In this document: positions 15,356-24,441 of the stretch, one piece after another | Position numbering within the stretch: position 1 is the stretch's first letter | How the letters are laid out: the number at the start of each line of letters is the position of its first letter | Assembly: GCA_045612925.1 (NCBI GenBank) | Contig: JAZKZX010000051.1 | Span: 19,853-83,852 of the forward strand | Direction of reading: 5' to 3' | Source of the DNA: UBA1189 sp045612925 | GTDB taxonomy: Bacteria > Bacteroidota > Bacteroidia > Bacteroidales > Bacteroidaceae | Length of the DNA stretch: 64,000 nucleotides | Translations under genes and position numbers: made by a program | The notes under the pieces: model-generated | The model's database searches: none | Seen by the model: the letters and a program-made list of their open reading frames with translations, nothing else | What the model was told of the DNA's origin: nothing

Positions 15356-17686
15356 TTAGAATGGGTATCCTACAGCAAAGTGCCACGCAAAATCCCGTCC
15401 AAACTGAGGGCGGACAATAGGATAGCGTAATGGACCATTGCTATACACTGGATTAACAGCCTTCATTGCTGCATCAAGACGCAATACAAGGAAATTTAAA
15501 TCAAGGCGTATACCCGCGCCATAAGATACAGCAATTTGCTTGTAGAACTCATTCCATAAGAACACACCTCCTGGCTGGTCATCGTAGTCATACATGGTCC
15601 ATATATTACCTGCATCAACAAACACTGCCCCATCGAGCTTCCAGAACATGTGCATACGATATTCCAAACTCAAGTCGAGTTTGATATCACCCGATTGGTT
15701 GATATAGTCAATCGTTCCATTGCGACTCACATAACGCCCAGGTCCCAATCCACGCACAGCCCAACCACGCACGCCATTGGCACCGCCAGCATAGTATCGT
15801 TTCTCAAAGGGGAGCATTCGAGAATTACCATAGGGATAGGCTACGCCTGTCTCTACATGGAACAGTACATGATTGCGACGACCAAGATTCATGTTCATCG
15901 TCCATGCAAAGTCCGTCTTCAGATATTGAGCATATGCCAAACCGAAAATATGATATTGACCAATAGAATCTTTGTCCAACTTAAACGCACTTGACATCAA
16001 CTGGAGAAGGTTTCCCGAGGTTTCCACACTGGCACGCACCGAATGGGAAATATCGAAATAGTCCTTCGTTACACCTGCATTGGGCGAGGTATAATAGAAA
16101 TCATATCCAGTGCGGAAGATAAAAAGATCTTCATAGTTAAACTTCATTATAGAGTTCTTACTATTGTACTGATCCAGATAGTGGTTAATAAAATACTGAT
16201 CCTTACGAGGCACCGACACGAAGTTCACTCCCACCAAATCTAATCTATGGCGCATCTGCAGCTTGCTGTTCCACAAGTAACTCCACGATGCAGAGAACAC
16301 ATTGCGATCAAACTCGGGACGAGTCTGCGCATTATACTGCAAGTCAAGTTGTGTAGTAGCCATGCTGCGGCGTTGCACATCATCGGGCACAAAGGGCACA
16401 ATGAAACGGGGGAAGTTAAGCCCCATATCCACACCATACTCAAGGAACTTACTGGACTCATAATCCGTTAGATGTGTGATATTTTCATAAGCTCCGCGCA
16501 ACTTTAAGGTAAAAGTTTCCGATCCATGAAATAAGTTTCGATGAGTAAAAGACAAAGCCGCAGAAGCTCCCACATCACCAGCTGTATTTGTAAAATCCAC
16601 CTCTGTACTCATCGATACCTTTTTGGCAGGATTTAGCGTAATATAACAATCCAAGACGCTATCTGCAGTTTCCACAAAATTAATATTCGTATATTTCAGC
16701 GCTCCCAATCGTCCATACGACATATACGACTTCTTCACATTATTAATGTCATATACCGTACTTGGAGCAATATGCGAGGCATACCGCACGGTAGAAAAAC
16801 GAAACTGAGGTCTATTCTCATACAAGAAATGCTCGTCTCCTACGCAAGCCGTATCAGGGAACACATACATCGGCTGATAAGCAAACGAAGAGGGATACAT
16901 CAAATATTTTACCTTTCCTATGCTATATCTCCTCCAAGACTTATACGTTGGTGTACCGTCTTCCCCCTCTCCAGTGACCATATTTGAACGCACACGGACC
17001 ATGAGCGACACATCAGTCGAGTTACGAGCTGTATCAGCGAAATAGGTAATATAATCCTTCTTATATCCATAATACCCCTTACTCTGCAGCAGTTGGGCAA
17101 GACGCGAGCGTTCACTATTCAGCACATTAGCGTCAAAGGGCATACCCACCTTAATTCCCGAACTAACAGAGTCAGCAAGCACATAACCCAACATCACAGA
17201 GTCCATACATAAATAGCGCACGGAAGAAACCTCATACCGTTTTCCTGGGTGAGCATAATACTTTACCTTAGCCTTACGATTTTGATATGAGGTTTCCGAC
17301 TCCACCTTAGCTTTCAAGTATCCCTGGTTTACCAATGCCTGCTCCATCACCTCACAACTCTTTTGTGTCAACAACTCATCATATACTCGTGGAGCTTCTC
17401 CTACATTACGTAATGTACGATTGATGATGTTATCCCTTTTGCCAGAAAGATTGTATAAACCTAATGGCAAGCGAAACAATCCGAATGTACGAATATTGGG
17501 ACGCTGGCGGACTTTTGACTTAAGGGAAGATACCACTTTAGGGTTCTCCTCAGAGATAACCTTGACCTCATCGAGCAGATAGGAACTCTCGGGCAAATAG
17601 CGTGACACTGAGCATGACGACAACACCATGGTCATCATCACAATTAAACTCGTTATTTTGCTCTTGTTCACACCCATTATCTTCAT
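15356..17686 (-). CDS. tamL: TamL-like BamA/TamA-family outer membrane lipoprotein
   Basis: The 776-residue precursor starts with a lipoprotein signal ending LSSC (C25), then SRYLPESSYLLDEVKVISE, the usual TamL opening. POTRA-like segments occupy about 40-330 (for example YLKAKVESETSYQNRKAKVKYYAHPG). The C-terminal half is a 16-strand Omp85 barrel with the conserved YYAGGANGVRGWAVRGLGPG loop and a terminal aromatic F. In Bacteroidetes TamL with TamB inserts or assembles outer-membrane components. It is divergent from a SpoU RNA methylase, a pairing common in the phylum. A second in-frame ATG at 17677 is an alternative start. Confidence 0.9.
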   Translation of the reverse strand: MKIMGVNKSKITSLIVMMTMVLSSCSVSRYLPESSYLLDEVKVISEENPKVVSSLKSKVRQRPNIRTFGLFRLPLGLYNLSGKRDNIINRTLRNVGEAPRVYDELLTQKSCEVMEQALVNQGYLKAKVESETSYQNRKAKVKYYAHPGKRYEVSSVRYLCMDSVMLGYVLADSVSSGIKVGMPFDANVLNSERSRLAQLLQSKGYYGYKKDYITYFADTARNSTDVSLMVRVRSNMVTGEGEDGTPTYKSWRRYSIGKVKYLMYPSSFAYQPMYVFPDTACVGDEHFLYENRPQFRFSTVRYASHIAPSTVYDINNVKKSYMSYGRLGALKYTNINFVETADSVLDCYITLNPAKKVSMSTEVDFTNTAGDVGASAALSFTHRNLFHGSETFTLKLRGAYENITHLTDYESSKFLEYGVDMGLNFPRFIVPFVPDDVQRRSMATTQLDLQYNAQTRPEFDRNVFSASWSYLWNSKLQMRHRLDLVGVNFVSVPRKDQYFINHYLDQYNSKNSIMKFNYEDLFIFRTGYDFYYTSPNAGVTKDYFDISHSVRASVETSGNLLQLMSSAFKLDKDSIGQYHIFGLAYAQYLKTDFAWTMNMNLGRRNHVLFHVETGVAYPYGNSRMLPFEKRYYAGGANGVRGWAVRGLGPGRYVSRNGTIDYINQSGDIKLDLSLEYRMHMFWKLDGAVFVDAGNIWTMYDYDDQPGGVFLWNEFYKQIAVSYGAGIRLDLNFLVLRLDAAMKAVNPVYSNGPLRYPIVRPQFGRDFAWHFAVGYPF

Positions 17687-17725
17687 ACCATATACTCGCT
17701 ATGCAAGTTATCACAAATAATCTTG

Positions 17726-17733
17726 CAAACTTA
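17726..17733 (-). promoter_or_regulatory. -7 element for tamL
   Basis: Minus-strand TAAGTTTG matches TAnnTTTG, 39 bases before the tamL start. The same octamer faces the other way at 17757-17764. Confidence 0.5.
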
Positions 17734-17756
17734 CGCAAAATTTCTCGTTTTTTATG

Positions 17757-17764
17757 TAAGTTTG
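17757..17764 (+). promoter_or_regulatory. -7 element for the SpoU methylase gene
   Basis: TAAGTTTG lies 42 bases before the methylase start. It is the mirror image of the tamL -7 box, 23 bases away, so the two genes share a compact divergent promoter region. Confidence 0.5.
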
Positions 17765-17806
17765 CATCGTTTTTTAACGAACAATGTCATATAATTCTTA
17801 TAATCT

Positions 17807-18568
17807 ATGCTAAGCAAAGCCAAAATAAAACTCATACAATCGCTCGAACAAAAGAAGAAACGTCGTGAGGAACAACTTTTCGTAGCCGAAGGTCCCAAGG
17901 TAGTAGGCGACCTTCTTCCCTACTTTACTTGCCGACTCATCGTTGCAGAATCTACTTGGATTACCCAACACCCCGAAGTACGCGCAACTGAAATTATTGA
18001 AGTCACTCGCGAAGAATTGCGCAAGGCAAGTTTTCTCAAGACTCCCCAAGAGATCCTTGCTCTATTTGAGCTACCTGCATATCCCACACCATTCGATATT
18101 GCCACTAATGAGCTATGCTTAGCTCTCGACGATGTACAAGACCCAGGCAACTTAGGCACCATTATTCGTGTAGCAGATTGGTTTGGCATTCGTCATATTT
18201 TCTGTTCAATAGGCACTACTGACGCCTATAGTCCAAAGACCGTACAAGCCTCAATGGGAGCTATTTCCCGTGTACAGATGCACTATGTCGAATTGTCCGA
18301 TTTTATACATGAAATTCGTACAAAATCCCCTTCACTTCCCATCTACGGAACCTTCCTTGAAGGCAAAAACATATACAAGGAATCTCTTACGAGAAATGGC
18401 ATCATTATTATGGGCAACGAGGGAAATGGCATTAGTGAAGAGATACATAAGATGGTTAGCCATAAGCTATTTATCCCTAATTTCCCCGAAGGCAGCACCA
18501 CCTCCGAATCGCTCAATGTAGCGATTGCCACAGCTATCACCTGTGCAGAATTCCGCCGGAGGGAGTAG
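17807..18568 (+). CDS. TrmH/SpoU family RNA 2'-O-methyltransferase
   Basis: The 253-residue protein has an N-terminal RNA-binding substrate domain (KIKLIQSLEQKKKRREEQLFVAEGPKVVGDLL) and a C-terminal SPOUT knot. The three SpoU motifs are visible: ALDDVQDPGNLGTIIRVADWFG, IIMGNEGNGIS and FIPNFPEGSTTSESLNVAIATAI. These methylate ribose at a guanosine in rRNA or tRNA using AdoMet. The target nucleotide cannot be told from sequence. No downstream partner; the next gene converges with a 26-base gap. Confidence 0.92.
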   Translation: MLSKAKIKLIQSLEQKKKRREEQLFVAEGPKVVGDLLPYFTCRLIVAESTWITQHPEVRATEIIEVTREELRKASFLKTPQEILALFELPAYPTPFDIATNELCLALDDVQDPGNLGTIIRVADWFGIRHIFCSIGTTDAYSPKTVQASMGAISRVQMHYVELSDFIHEIRTKSPSLPIYGTFLEGKNIYKESLTRNGIIIMGNEGNGISEEIHKMVSHKLFIPNFPEGSTTSESLNVAIATAITCAEFRRRE

Positions 18569-18594
18569 AATCACTAAATGCCTGTATCATCAAG

Positions 18595-18900
18595 CTATAG
18601 TCTTATCATCGTAAAACGATTGCCCACACATGATGGGCAAGGAACAAGACGATAGGCATACATGACGGTATTGCCATATTCAGTACTATGCAATGCCCAA
18701 GCAAGCAGAGAGAGAGAGAGAGTCTTTCCCTCCAAGTCGGGACGATAACTGATAAGTATGGGCTGATCCACATAGATAGTAGAATGCACCTCACCCGTAA
18801 AAGGATAATAGGTAGTCACACATCCATCGACCTCAACAACAAAGTTATCAAGACGATTTTCATCAGGAAGAATTAGAGTGTGCGAACAGTAGCGTGACAT
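18595..18900 (-). CDS. Small protein of unknown function at the end of the ileS-lspA cluster
   Basis: The 101-residue product starts MSRYCSHTLILPDENRLDNF and ends CPSCVGNRFTMIRL. I chose the ATG at 18900, 16 bases after the DUF4296 stop, because the longer ORF start at 19023 overlaps that gene deeply. No signal peptide or recognised domain is present. The mid-section VVEVDGCVTTYYPFTGEVHSTIYV looks beta-rich. A (CT)8 tract lies inside the coding region (see 18707-18722). Position at the end of a conserved gene group suggests it is a real, small Bacteroidales-specific gene; function unknown. Confidence 0.7.
   Translation of the reverse strand: MSRYCSHTLILPDENRLDNFVVEVDGCVTTYYPFTGEVHSTIYVDQPILISYRPDLEGKTLSLSLLAWALHSTEYGNTVMYAYRLVPCPSCVGNRFTMIRL
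18707..18722. repeat. Dinucleotide microsatellite (AG)8 inside a gene
   Basis: Eight AG units on the plus strand read (CT)8 in the small minus-strand gene, encoding an alternating LSLSL run. Loss or gain of one unit by slippage would shift the frame after about residue 65. Confidence 0.85.
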
Positions 18901-18916
18901 AGAATCTATCAAACCC

Positions 18917-19723
18917 TTATTTATTGTCAATATTATCATCAACACGAAGTGAGTTGATATGTTCTGCTTGACGAGAGCGCAAAAGTGAAGGAGATACAAT
19001 AAGTAGTTGTTCATTGTCGTCACGACCTTTCAAATAAGCCTCACCTTTTACACTCTTTACTACCTCACCATCCACCACCTCGATTGAGAAGTTTCCCGAA
19101 GCGCACAAGAGCGTATCAGCACTCACTATAGAGTCGTTCATGTATTTCACCGTCAGATTTAGATGCAAATACTTGTGTAACGAGTCTATCCCACTCTGTA
19201 GGAATATAGCCTTTCCGTTCCATGTGAGACGATCGCCAGCTTTGAAGTTCGTATCCGTAGGAATAGTAAAGACATATCGATTATTACCCAAGGGCGAAGA
19301 ACTCATCTGTACGAAGGGAGTATCGTACCATAGGTCTACGGAGTCACCCACAACAGCGACTGCCGTGCGAGTTTTCAGGGGCTTATCCTCATCAGTGATG
19401 CGCTGAATATCAGCTTTGATACGATCAGAAAGATGGGCATACACCTCTGCCAATCCTTCAGGTTTACGAGCATAATAGACCAACGAAGAGTCAATCTCAG
19501 CCTTCGTTACCCCATGTTTGTCGTACACATAATTAAAATAGAGTTCCTTCTTATAACGCTGATTTGAGGGTAGATCACTCACAAGTACTTGCGTCAAATG
19601 GTAGTCATAAAGCACAGCTTCAAGCTTTGCTGTAGGAAGCACCTCTGCCTGTTGATTAGAACATGCAGCCAGCAAAGTTACGACAACAGAGAGGAGTAAT
19701 CTATTTACAAGATTTCTTTTCAT
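18917..19723 (-). CDS. DUF4296-type lipoprotein
   Basis: With the ATG at 19723 the 268-residue precursor begins MKRNLVNRLLLSVVVTLLAAC, a clear lipoprotein signal with acylated C21. The N-terminal part LPTAKLEAVLYDYHLTQ...YVYDKHGVTKAEIDSSLVYYARKPEGL matches the DUF4296 domain, which in Bacteroidetes routinely follows lspA. The C-terminal half is predicted beta-rich, followed by a short polar tail (RSRQAEHINSLRVDDNIDN). Function is unknown; the protein is presumably held in the outer membrane. The gene overlaps the end of lspA by 23 bases, implying translational coupling. An alternative start at 19741 would add MKVSLS. Confidence 0.85.
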   Translation of the reverse strand: MKRNLVNRLLLSVVVTLLAACSNQQAEVLPTAKLEAVLYDYHLTQVLVSDLPSNQRYKKELYFNYVYDKHGVTKAEIDSSLVYYARKPEGLAEVYAHLSDRIKADIQRITDEDKPLKTRTAVAVVGDSVDLWYDTPFVQMSSSPLGNNRYVFTIPTDTNFKAGDRLTWNGKAIFLQSGIDSLHKYLHLNLTVKYMNDSIVSADTLLCASGNFSIEVVDGEVVKSVKGEAYLKGRDDNEQLLIVSPSLLRSRQAEHINSLRVDDNIDNK

Positions 19724-20363
19724 GGACAACGACACTTTCACTTTCTGGTCCCTCCATACCCCAGTTCATACATCTGCTATAGAAGAGCAAGATGGCTACC
19801 ACGCCACAACTGATGCATGCATCGGCAAAGTTAAAGATAGGGCTAAAGAATATAAAATGATTGCCACCTATAAAGGGAATCCAGCCGGGCCAATTCCACT
19901 CCACCAAGGGGAAATAGAACATGTCAACCACCTTTCCCTTGAGCATAGGCGCATACCCCTCACCCCACGGCACTAACTGCGACACAGCATAGGGTGTGCT
20001 CTCCGAGAAGAGCGGTCCATAAAACACACAATCAATAACATTGCCCGCAGCGCCAGCGATGATAAGTGCTACACACACGAGATACCCTCGCGGGAAACCC
20101 TTACCGCGTATCTTGTATACATAGTACACAAAACAACCGATGGCAACGATACGGAAGAGTGTCAGGAAGAGTTTCCCGAATATCTCCATGCCGAACGCCA
20201 TGCCCGGGTTTTCGGTAAAATAGATGTAAAACCAATCGGTGATGTGGATACTTTCGTATAGACGCATACCCAACTTCACCGACAGTTTTATTACTTGGTC
20301 AATGATAAGGGCTATGGCTACGATCAGCGCAACCATACGCCCTTCAAATAGTTTTTTCTTCAT
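19701..20363 (-). CDS. lspA: Lipoprotein signal peptidase (signal peptidase II)
   Basis: The 220-residue inner-membrane aspartyl protease removes signal peptides from diacylglyceryl prolipoproteins. Catalytic Asp111 is in GAAGNVID and Asp181 in IFNFADACIS; four hydrophobic helices surround them. N-terminal LIIDQVIK is also typical. A periplasmic loop between the two aspartates (about 112-175) is longer than in E. coli, as in other Bacteroidetes. It sits 5 bases after the DksA-like gene and overlaps the DUF4296 lipoprotein gene, which would be one of its substrates. Confidence 0.94.
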   Translation of the reverse strand: MKKKLFEGRMVALIVAIALIIDQVIKLSVKLGMRLYESIHITDWFYIYFTENPGMAFGMEIFGKLFLTLFRIVAIGCFVYYVYKIRGKGFPRGYLVCVALIIAGAAGNVIDCVFYGPLFSESTPYAVSQLVPWGEGYAPMLKGKVVDMFYFPLVEWNWPGWIPFIGGNHFIFFSPIFNFADACISCGVVAILLFYSRCMNWGMEGPESESVVVHEKKSCK

Positions 20364-20368
20364 TAATA

Positions 20369-20749
20369 TTACTTCTTCTGCGCCTGCTTGGCCTCGATGC
20401 TCAATGTAGCGTGAGGTACGGCACGAAGGCGACCGGCAGGGATGAGCTTGCCAGTCTCACGGCAGATACCGTAGGTTTTGTTCTCAATACGCACGAGTGC
20501 TGCCTGCAGGCTTTGTATAAACTTCATCTGACGCTGTGCCAAACGCATGGTTTCTTCCTTAGAGAGCGTGTTGGCACCCTCCTCCAGAATCTTGTATGTG
20601 GGAGCCGTATCGTGATCGGTATTGTTGTCACGATTAGTCAACGAACCCTTCAGGTTGTCGTAGTCGCGTTGAGCCAACTCCAATTTCTCCATAATGATTG
20701 CGCGGAATTCTTCCAATTCCTCATCAGTGTACCGTGTTTTTTCTGACAT
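20369..20749 (-). CDS. DksA/TraR family protein without a complete zinc finger
   Basis: The 126-residue protein has an N-terminal coiled-coil (YTDEELEEFRAIIMEKLELAQRDYDNLK...), an acidic turn with DHDTAPT, and a globular end YGICRETGKLIPAGRLRAVPHATLSIEAK. That end is the DksA zinc-finger position, but only C96 remains of the four cysteines, so it probably does not bind zinc the usual way; this degenerate form is common in Bacteroidetes. DksA proteins enter the RNA polymerase secondary channel and modulate ppGpp responses. The gene is cotranscribed between ileS and lspA. Confidence 0.88.
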   Translation of the reverse strand: MSEKTRYTDEELEEFRAIIMEKLELAQRDYDNLKGSLTNRDNNTDHDTAPTYKILEEGANTLSKEETMRLAQRQMKFIQSLQAALVRIENKTYGICRETGKLIPAGRLRAVPHATLSIEAKQAQKK

Positions 20750-20811
20750 AGTTTTAAGTTGTTTTAGGGGGTTAGGGCCAAAGCCCTAACCTATATGTTA
20801 ATATTAAAGAA

Positions 20812-23800
20812 TTATACTTTTTCTACTGCTGCTTGCAGGGTAAATCCGTCAAACTCAAGTGCTGTGCCTTCAGCAACCTCACCGATGGTAAGGCTATCGG
20901 CCAACACCTGATTGCAGATGTACGCCTTGTGCTCCTCGATGGCAGCATCGCTGTTCTCGTTGCTGGTCAAGGTCACGGCAATACGGTCAGAGATCTCGAA
21001 TCCGCTTGACTTACGGATGTTCTGAATCTTGCTCACAAGTTCACGGGCTACACCCTCACGACGCAACTCATCAGTCACGGTAACATCGAGTGCTACGGTG
21101 AGTACACCCTCGTTGGCCACTACCCAACCGGGGATATCCTCGCTATAGATTTCTACCTCACCAGCCTCAATCTCGGCAGGAGTACCGTTGAGATCAAGAG
21201 TAAGGCGACCAGCGCTCTCCAACTCGGCAATCTGCTCCTGGCTCATAGCGGTCACGGCAGCAGCCACCTGCTTCATGAGTGCACCAAACTTCTTACCCAA
21301 GATTTTGAAGTTGCATTTCACCTTCTTCACGAGAATGTCCGATGCGCCCTCTACGAAGTCGATTTCCTTCACATTCACCTCATTCATGATGAGCGGCTTC
21401 ACGGCCTCGAGGCGAGCCTTCATCTCTGCATCTACAGGAATCATGAGCTTCTGCAGAGGCTGCTTCACGATGATGTTCACCTTCTTACGCAATGCCAAGC
21501 CCATAGAAGACACCTTCTGAGCCATCTCCATGCGCACCTCAAGTTCCTTATCCACGAGTGCCTCATCGCATACGGGGAACTGTGCCAAGTGTACCGAAAC
21601 CACAGTGTCGCGACCAGTAGTGCGCACGAGGTCCATGTATAACTTATCGGCATAGAACGGAGCGATAGGAGCCATCAACTTGGCTACGGTCTCCAAGCAT
21701 ACATAGAGAGTCTGGTATGCAGCCAACTTATCCTCGGTGTAACCAGCACCCCAGAAACGCTTGCGGCAGAGACGCACATACCAGTTAGAGAGGTTGTCGT
21801 TCACAAAGTCATTGATCAAGCGGCCAGCGCGTGTGGGCTCATACTCAGTGTAGCAAGCATCTACATTCTTCACCAAGGTATTGAGTTCAGAGATGATCCA
21901 ACGATCGATCTCGGGGCGCTCGCTCACGGGGATCTCCTGCTCACCATAGCAGAAACCATCGAGGTTAGCATAGGGAGCGAAGAACTTATAGGTATTGTGC
22001 AAGGTACCGAAGAACTTACGGGTAACCTCCATCACACCCTCCTCGTCAAACTTGAGGTTATCCCAAGGTGAAGAGTTAGTGATCATGTACCAGCGCAAGG
22101 GGTCGCTACCATACTTCTCGATAGCACCGAAGGGGTCAACGGCATTGCCCAGACGCTTCGACATCTTGTTGCCGTTCTTGTCGAGCACGAGACCGTTAGA
22201 GATGACAGCCTTGTAAGCTACGCTACCCTTGACCATGGTAGAGATAGCATGCAGTGTGAAGAACCATCCACGGGTCTGGTCCACACCCTCAGCGATGAAG
22301 TCGGCAGGATATACAGTATTGTTATCTACGATCTCCTTGTTCTCGAACGGATAGTGCAGCTGAGCGAAAGGCATAGCACCTGAGTCAAACCACACATCGA
22401 TGAGGTCAGTCTCACGCTTCATCACCTTACCGGTCGACGACACCAAGAAGATATCATCCACATAGGGGCGGTGTAGGTCAATCTTGTCGTAGTTCTCCTT
22501 ATTATATACGCCCGGCTCGAAGCCCATCTCCTTGTAGGGATTGGTGGTCATCACGCCAGCAGCGATAGCCTTTTCTATTTCGTTATAGAGTTCCTCTACC
22601 GAACCGATGCAGAGCTCCTCACCATCCTCACTACGCCAGATGGGCAGCGGAGTACCCCAGTAGCGTGAGCGGCTGAGGTTCCAGTCGTTGAGGTTCTCGA
22701 GCCACTTGCCGAAACGGCCTGTACCGGTTGACTCGGGCTTCCAGTTGATGGTCTTGTTGAGTTCCATCATCTGCTCCTTCACCGCGGTAGAGCGGATAAA
22801 CCATGAGTCGAGCGGATAGTAGAGCACCGGTTTGTCGGTACGCCAGCAGTGCGGATAGTTGTGCACATGCTTTTCTATCTTGAACGCCTTGTTCTCACCC
22901 TTCATCGCGAGACAGATAAAGATATCGAGCGACTCGGCAGCAGCAGCGGCCTTCTCGTCATATTTGTTATCTACGGTAAACTGAGGATCGTAAGCATTCT
23001 TCACCCAACGGCCTTCGTAGTTCTTGTAGAGTTCCTCGTTCACGCAGGTGCTCAAGAACTGCTCGTCGAGCTCCTCCATGAGGTAGAACTTACCAGTGAG
23101 GTCCACCATGGGTCTAGTCTCACCCTTCTTATTGATCATATAGAGTGAGGGGATGCCCGCAGCGCGCGCCACGAAAGCGTCGTCAGCACCGAAGGTAGGT
23201 GCAATGTGTACGATACCCGTACCATCCTCTGTTGTCACATAGTCACCGGGGATCACGCGGAACGCCTTGTCCGAAGCATCCTGCCAGTTGCCGTTCTCGT
23301 CAACGCTCACAGGCTTCACCCAGGGGAGTAACTGCTCATATTCCATACCCACGAGGTCGGTACCCTTGTACTCGCCCACCACCTTGTAGGGCACAAGTTT
23401 GTCGCCAGGGTTGTAGTCCTCGAGTGCCAGCTCGGCAGCCTTGGGATTGAAGTGCATACCCATCAACGCCTTGGCCAACACTACGGTCATCTTCTCGCCC
23501 GAGTAAGCGTTGTATGTCTGTACAGCCACATAGTCAATCTTGGGGCCTACGCAGAGCGCGGTATTTGAGGGCAATGTCCAGGGAGTAGTAGTCCATGCGA
23601 TGAAGTATGGTGTACCCCACTCTGCCATCTCAGGCTTCGGGTTCTTCATCTTGAACTGACCGATCACGGTAGTATCCTTCACATCGCGGTAGCAACCGGG
23701 CTGGTTGAGCTCGTGCGAGCTGAGACCAGTACCTGCAGCAGGCGAATAAGGCTGAATGGTATATCCCTTGTAGAGAAGGCCCTTGCCATAGAGCTGCTTG

Positions 23801-24294
23801 AGCAACCACCACAAAGTCTCGATATAGCGATTGTCGTAGGTGATATAGGGATCTTCGAGGTCCACCCAGTAACCCATTTTATGAGTCAGGTCGGTCCACT
23901 CCTTCGTATATTTCATCACATCCTTGCGGCATGCAGCGTTATACTCAGCCACAGAGATGGTCTTACCGATATCCTCCTTGGTGATGCCGAGTGCCTTTTC
24001 CACACCCAACTCCACGGGCAATCCGTGTGTATCCCAACCAGCCTTACGCTTCACCTGATACCCCTTCATCGTCTTGTATCTGCAGAAGATATCCTTGATG
24101 GCGCGTGCCATCACATGGTGAATACCTGGCATACCATTTGCTGAAGGAGGACCCTCATAGAACACAAACGAAGGGCATCCTTCGCGTTCGGTCATGCTTT
24201 TAGCAAACACATCCTTCTCATCCCAAGCCTTGAGTACCTCTTTGTTCACTTCAGAGAGGTTCAACTGGCCATATTCGGTAAATTTCTTGTCCAT
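20812..24294 (-). CDS. ileS: Isoleucyl-tRNA synthetase
   Basis: The ATG at 24294 gives 1160 residues beginning MDKKFTEYGQLNLSEVNKEV; the earlier ORF start at 24384 overlaps the promoter region. The class I motifs are PSANGMPGIHH (HIGH-type, residues 57-60) and GNKMSKRLGN (KMSKR, near 710). The large CP1 editing domain is present, including WTTTPWTLPSNTALCVGP. Length over 1100 residues, KMSKR and no C-terminal zinc cysteines place it with the long, eukaryote-like (type 2) enzymes, which are often less sensitive to mupirocin; that last point is inference. It leads the ileS-dksA-lspA-DUF4296 transcript. Confidence 0.95.
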   Translation of the reverse strand: MDKKFTEYGQLNLSEVNKEVLKAWDEKDVFAKSMTEREGCPSFVFYEGPPSANGMPGIHHVMARAIKDIFCRYKTMKGYQVKRKAGWDTHGLPVELGVEKALGITKEDIGKTISVAEYNAACRKDVMKYTKEWTDLTHKMGYWVDLEDPYITYDNRYIETLWWLLKQLYGKGLLYKGYTIQPYSPAAGTGLSSHELNQPGCYRDVKDTTVIGQFKMKNPKPEMAEWGTPYFIAWTTTPWTLPSNTALCVGPKIDYVAVQTYNAYSGEKMTVVLAKALMGMHFNPKAAELALEDYNPGDKLVPYKVVGEYKGTDLVGMEYEQLLPWVKPVSVDENGNWQDASDKAFRVIPGDYVTTEDGTGIVHIAPTFGADDAFVARAAGIPSLYMINKKGETRPMVDLTGKFYLMEELDEQFLSTCVNEELYKNYEGRWVKNAYDPQFTVDNKYDEKAAAAAESLDIFICLAMKGENKAFKIEKHVHNYPHCWRTDKPVLYYPLDSWFIRSTAVKEQMMELNKTINWKPESTGTGRFGKWLENLNDWNLSRSRYWGTPLPIWRSEDGEELCIGSVEELYNEIEKAIAAGVMTTNPYKEMGFEPGVYNKENYDKIDLHRPYVDDIFLVSSTGKVMKRETDLIDVWFDSGAMPFAQLHYPFENKEIVDNNTVYPADFIAEGVDQTRGWFFTLHAISTMVKGSVAYKAVISNGLVLDKNGNKMSKRLGNAVDPFGAIEKYGSDPLRWYMITNSSPWDNLKFDEEGVMEVTRKFFGTLHNTYKFFAPYANLDGFCYGEQEIPVSERPEIDRWIISELNTLVKNVDACYTEYEPTRAGRLINDFVNDNLSNWYVRLCRKRFWGAGYTEDKLAAYQTLYVCLETVAKLMAPIAPFYADKLYMDLVRTTGRDTVVSVHLAQFPVCDEALVDKELEVRMEMAQKVSSMGLALRKKVNIIVKQPLQKLMIPVDAEMKARLEAVKPLIMNEVNVKEIDFVEGASDILVKKVKCNFKILGKKFGALMKQVAAAVTAMSQEQIAELESAGRLTLDLNGTPAEIEAGEVEIYSEDIPGWVVANEGVLTVALDVTVTDELRREGVARELVSKIQNIRKSSGFEISDRIAVTLTSNENSDAAIEEHKAYICNQVLADSLTIGEVAEGTALEFDGFTLQAAVEKV

Positions 24295-24333
24295 ATAGTG
24301 TATGTGTTTTATATACCTAAAATAAATAATTCG

Positions 24334-24341
24334 CGAAGATA
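24334..24341 (-). promoter_or_regulatory. Possible -7 element for ileS
   Basis: Minus-strand TATCTTCG, part of TATCTTCGCGAA, differs from TAnnTTTG at one base. The same 12 bases occur upstream of yigZ (25105-25112), which strengthens both. Confidence 0.4.
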
Positions 24342-24441
24342 CATCAATCCGAGCGAATAGCCAAATATATAAACCAAAATTCAATGAATGAGTGTAAAGA
24401 ATATCTTGATACTTCCCAGCTTAGCGCTGTTTCATCAAGGA

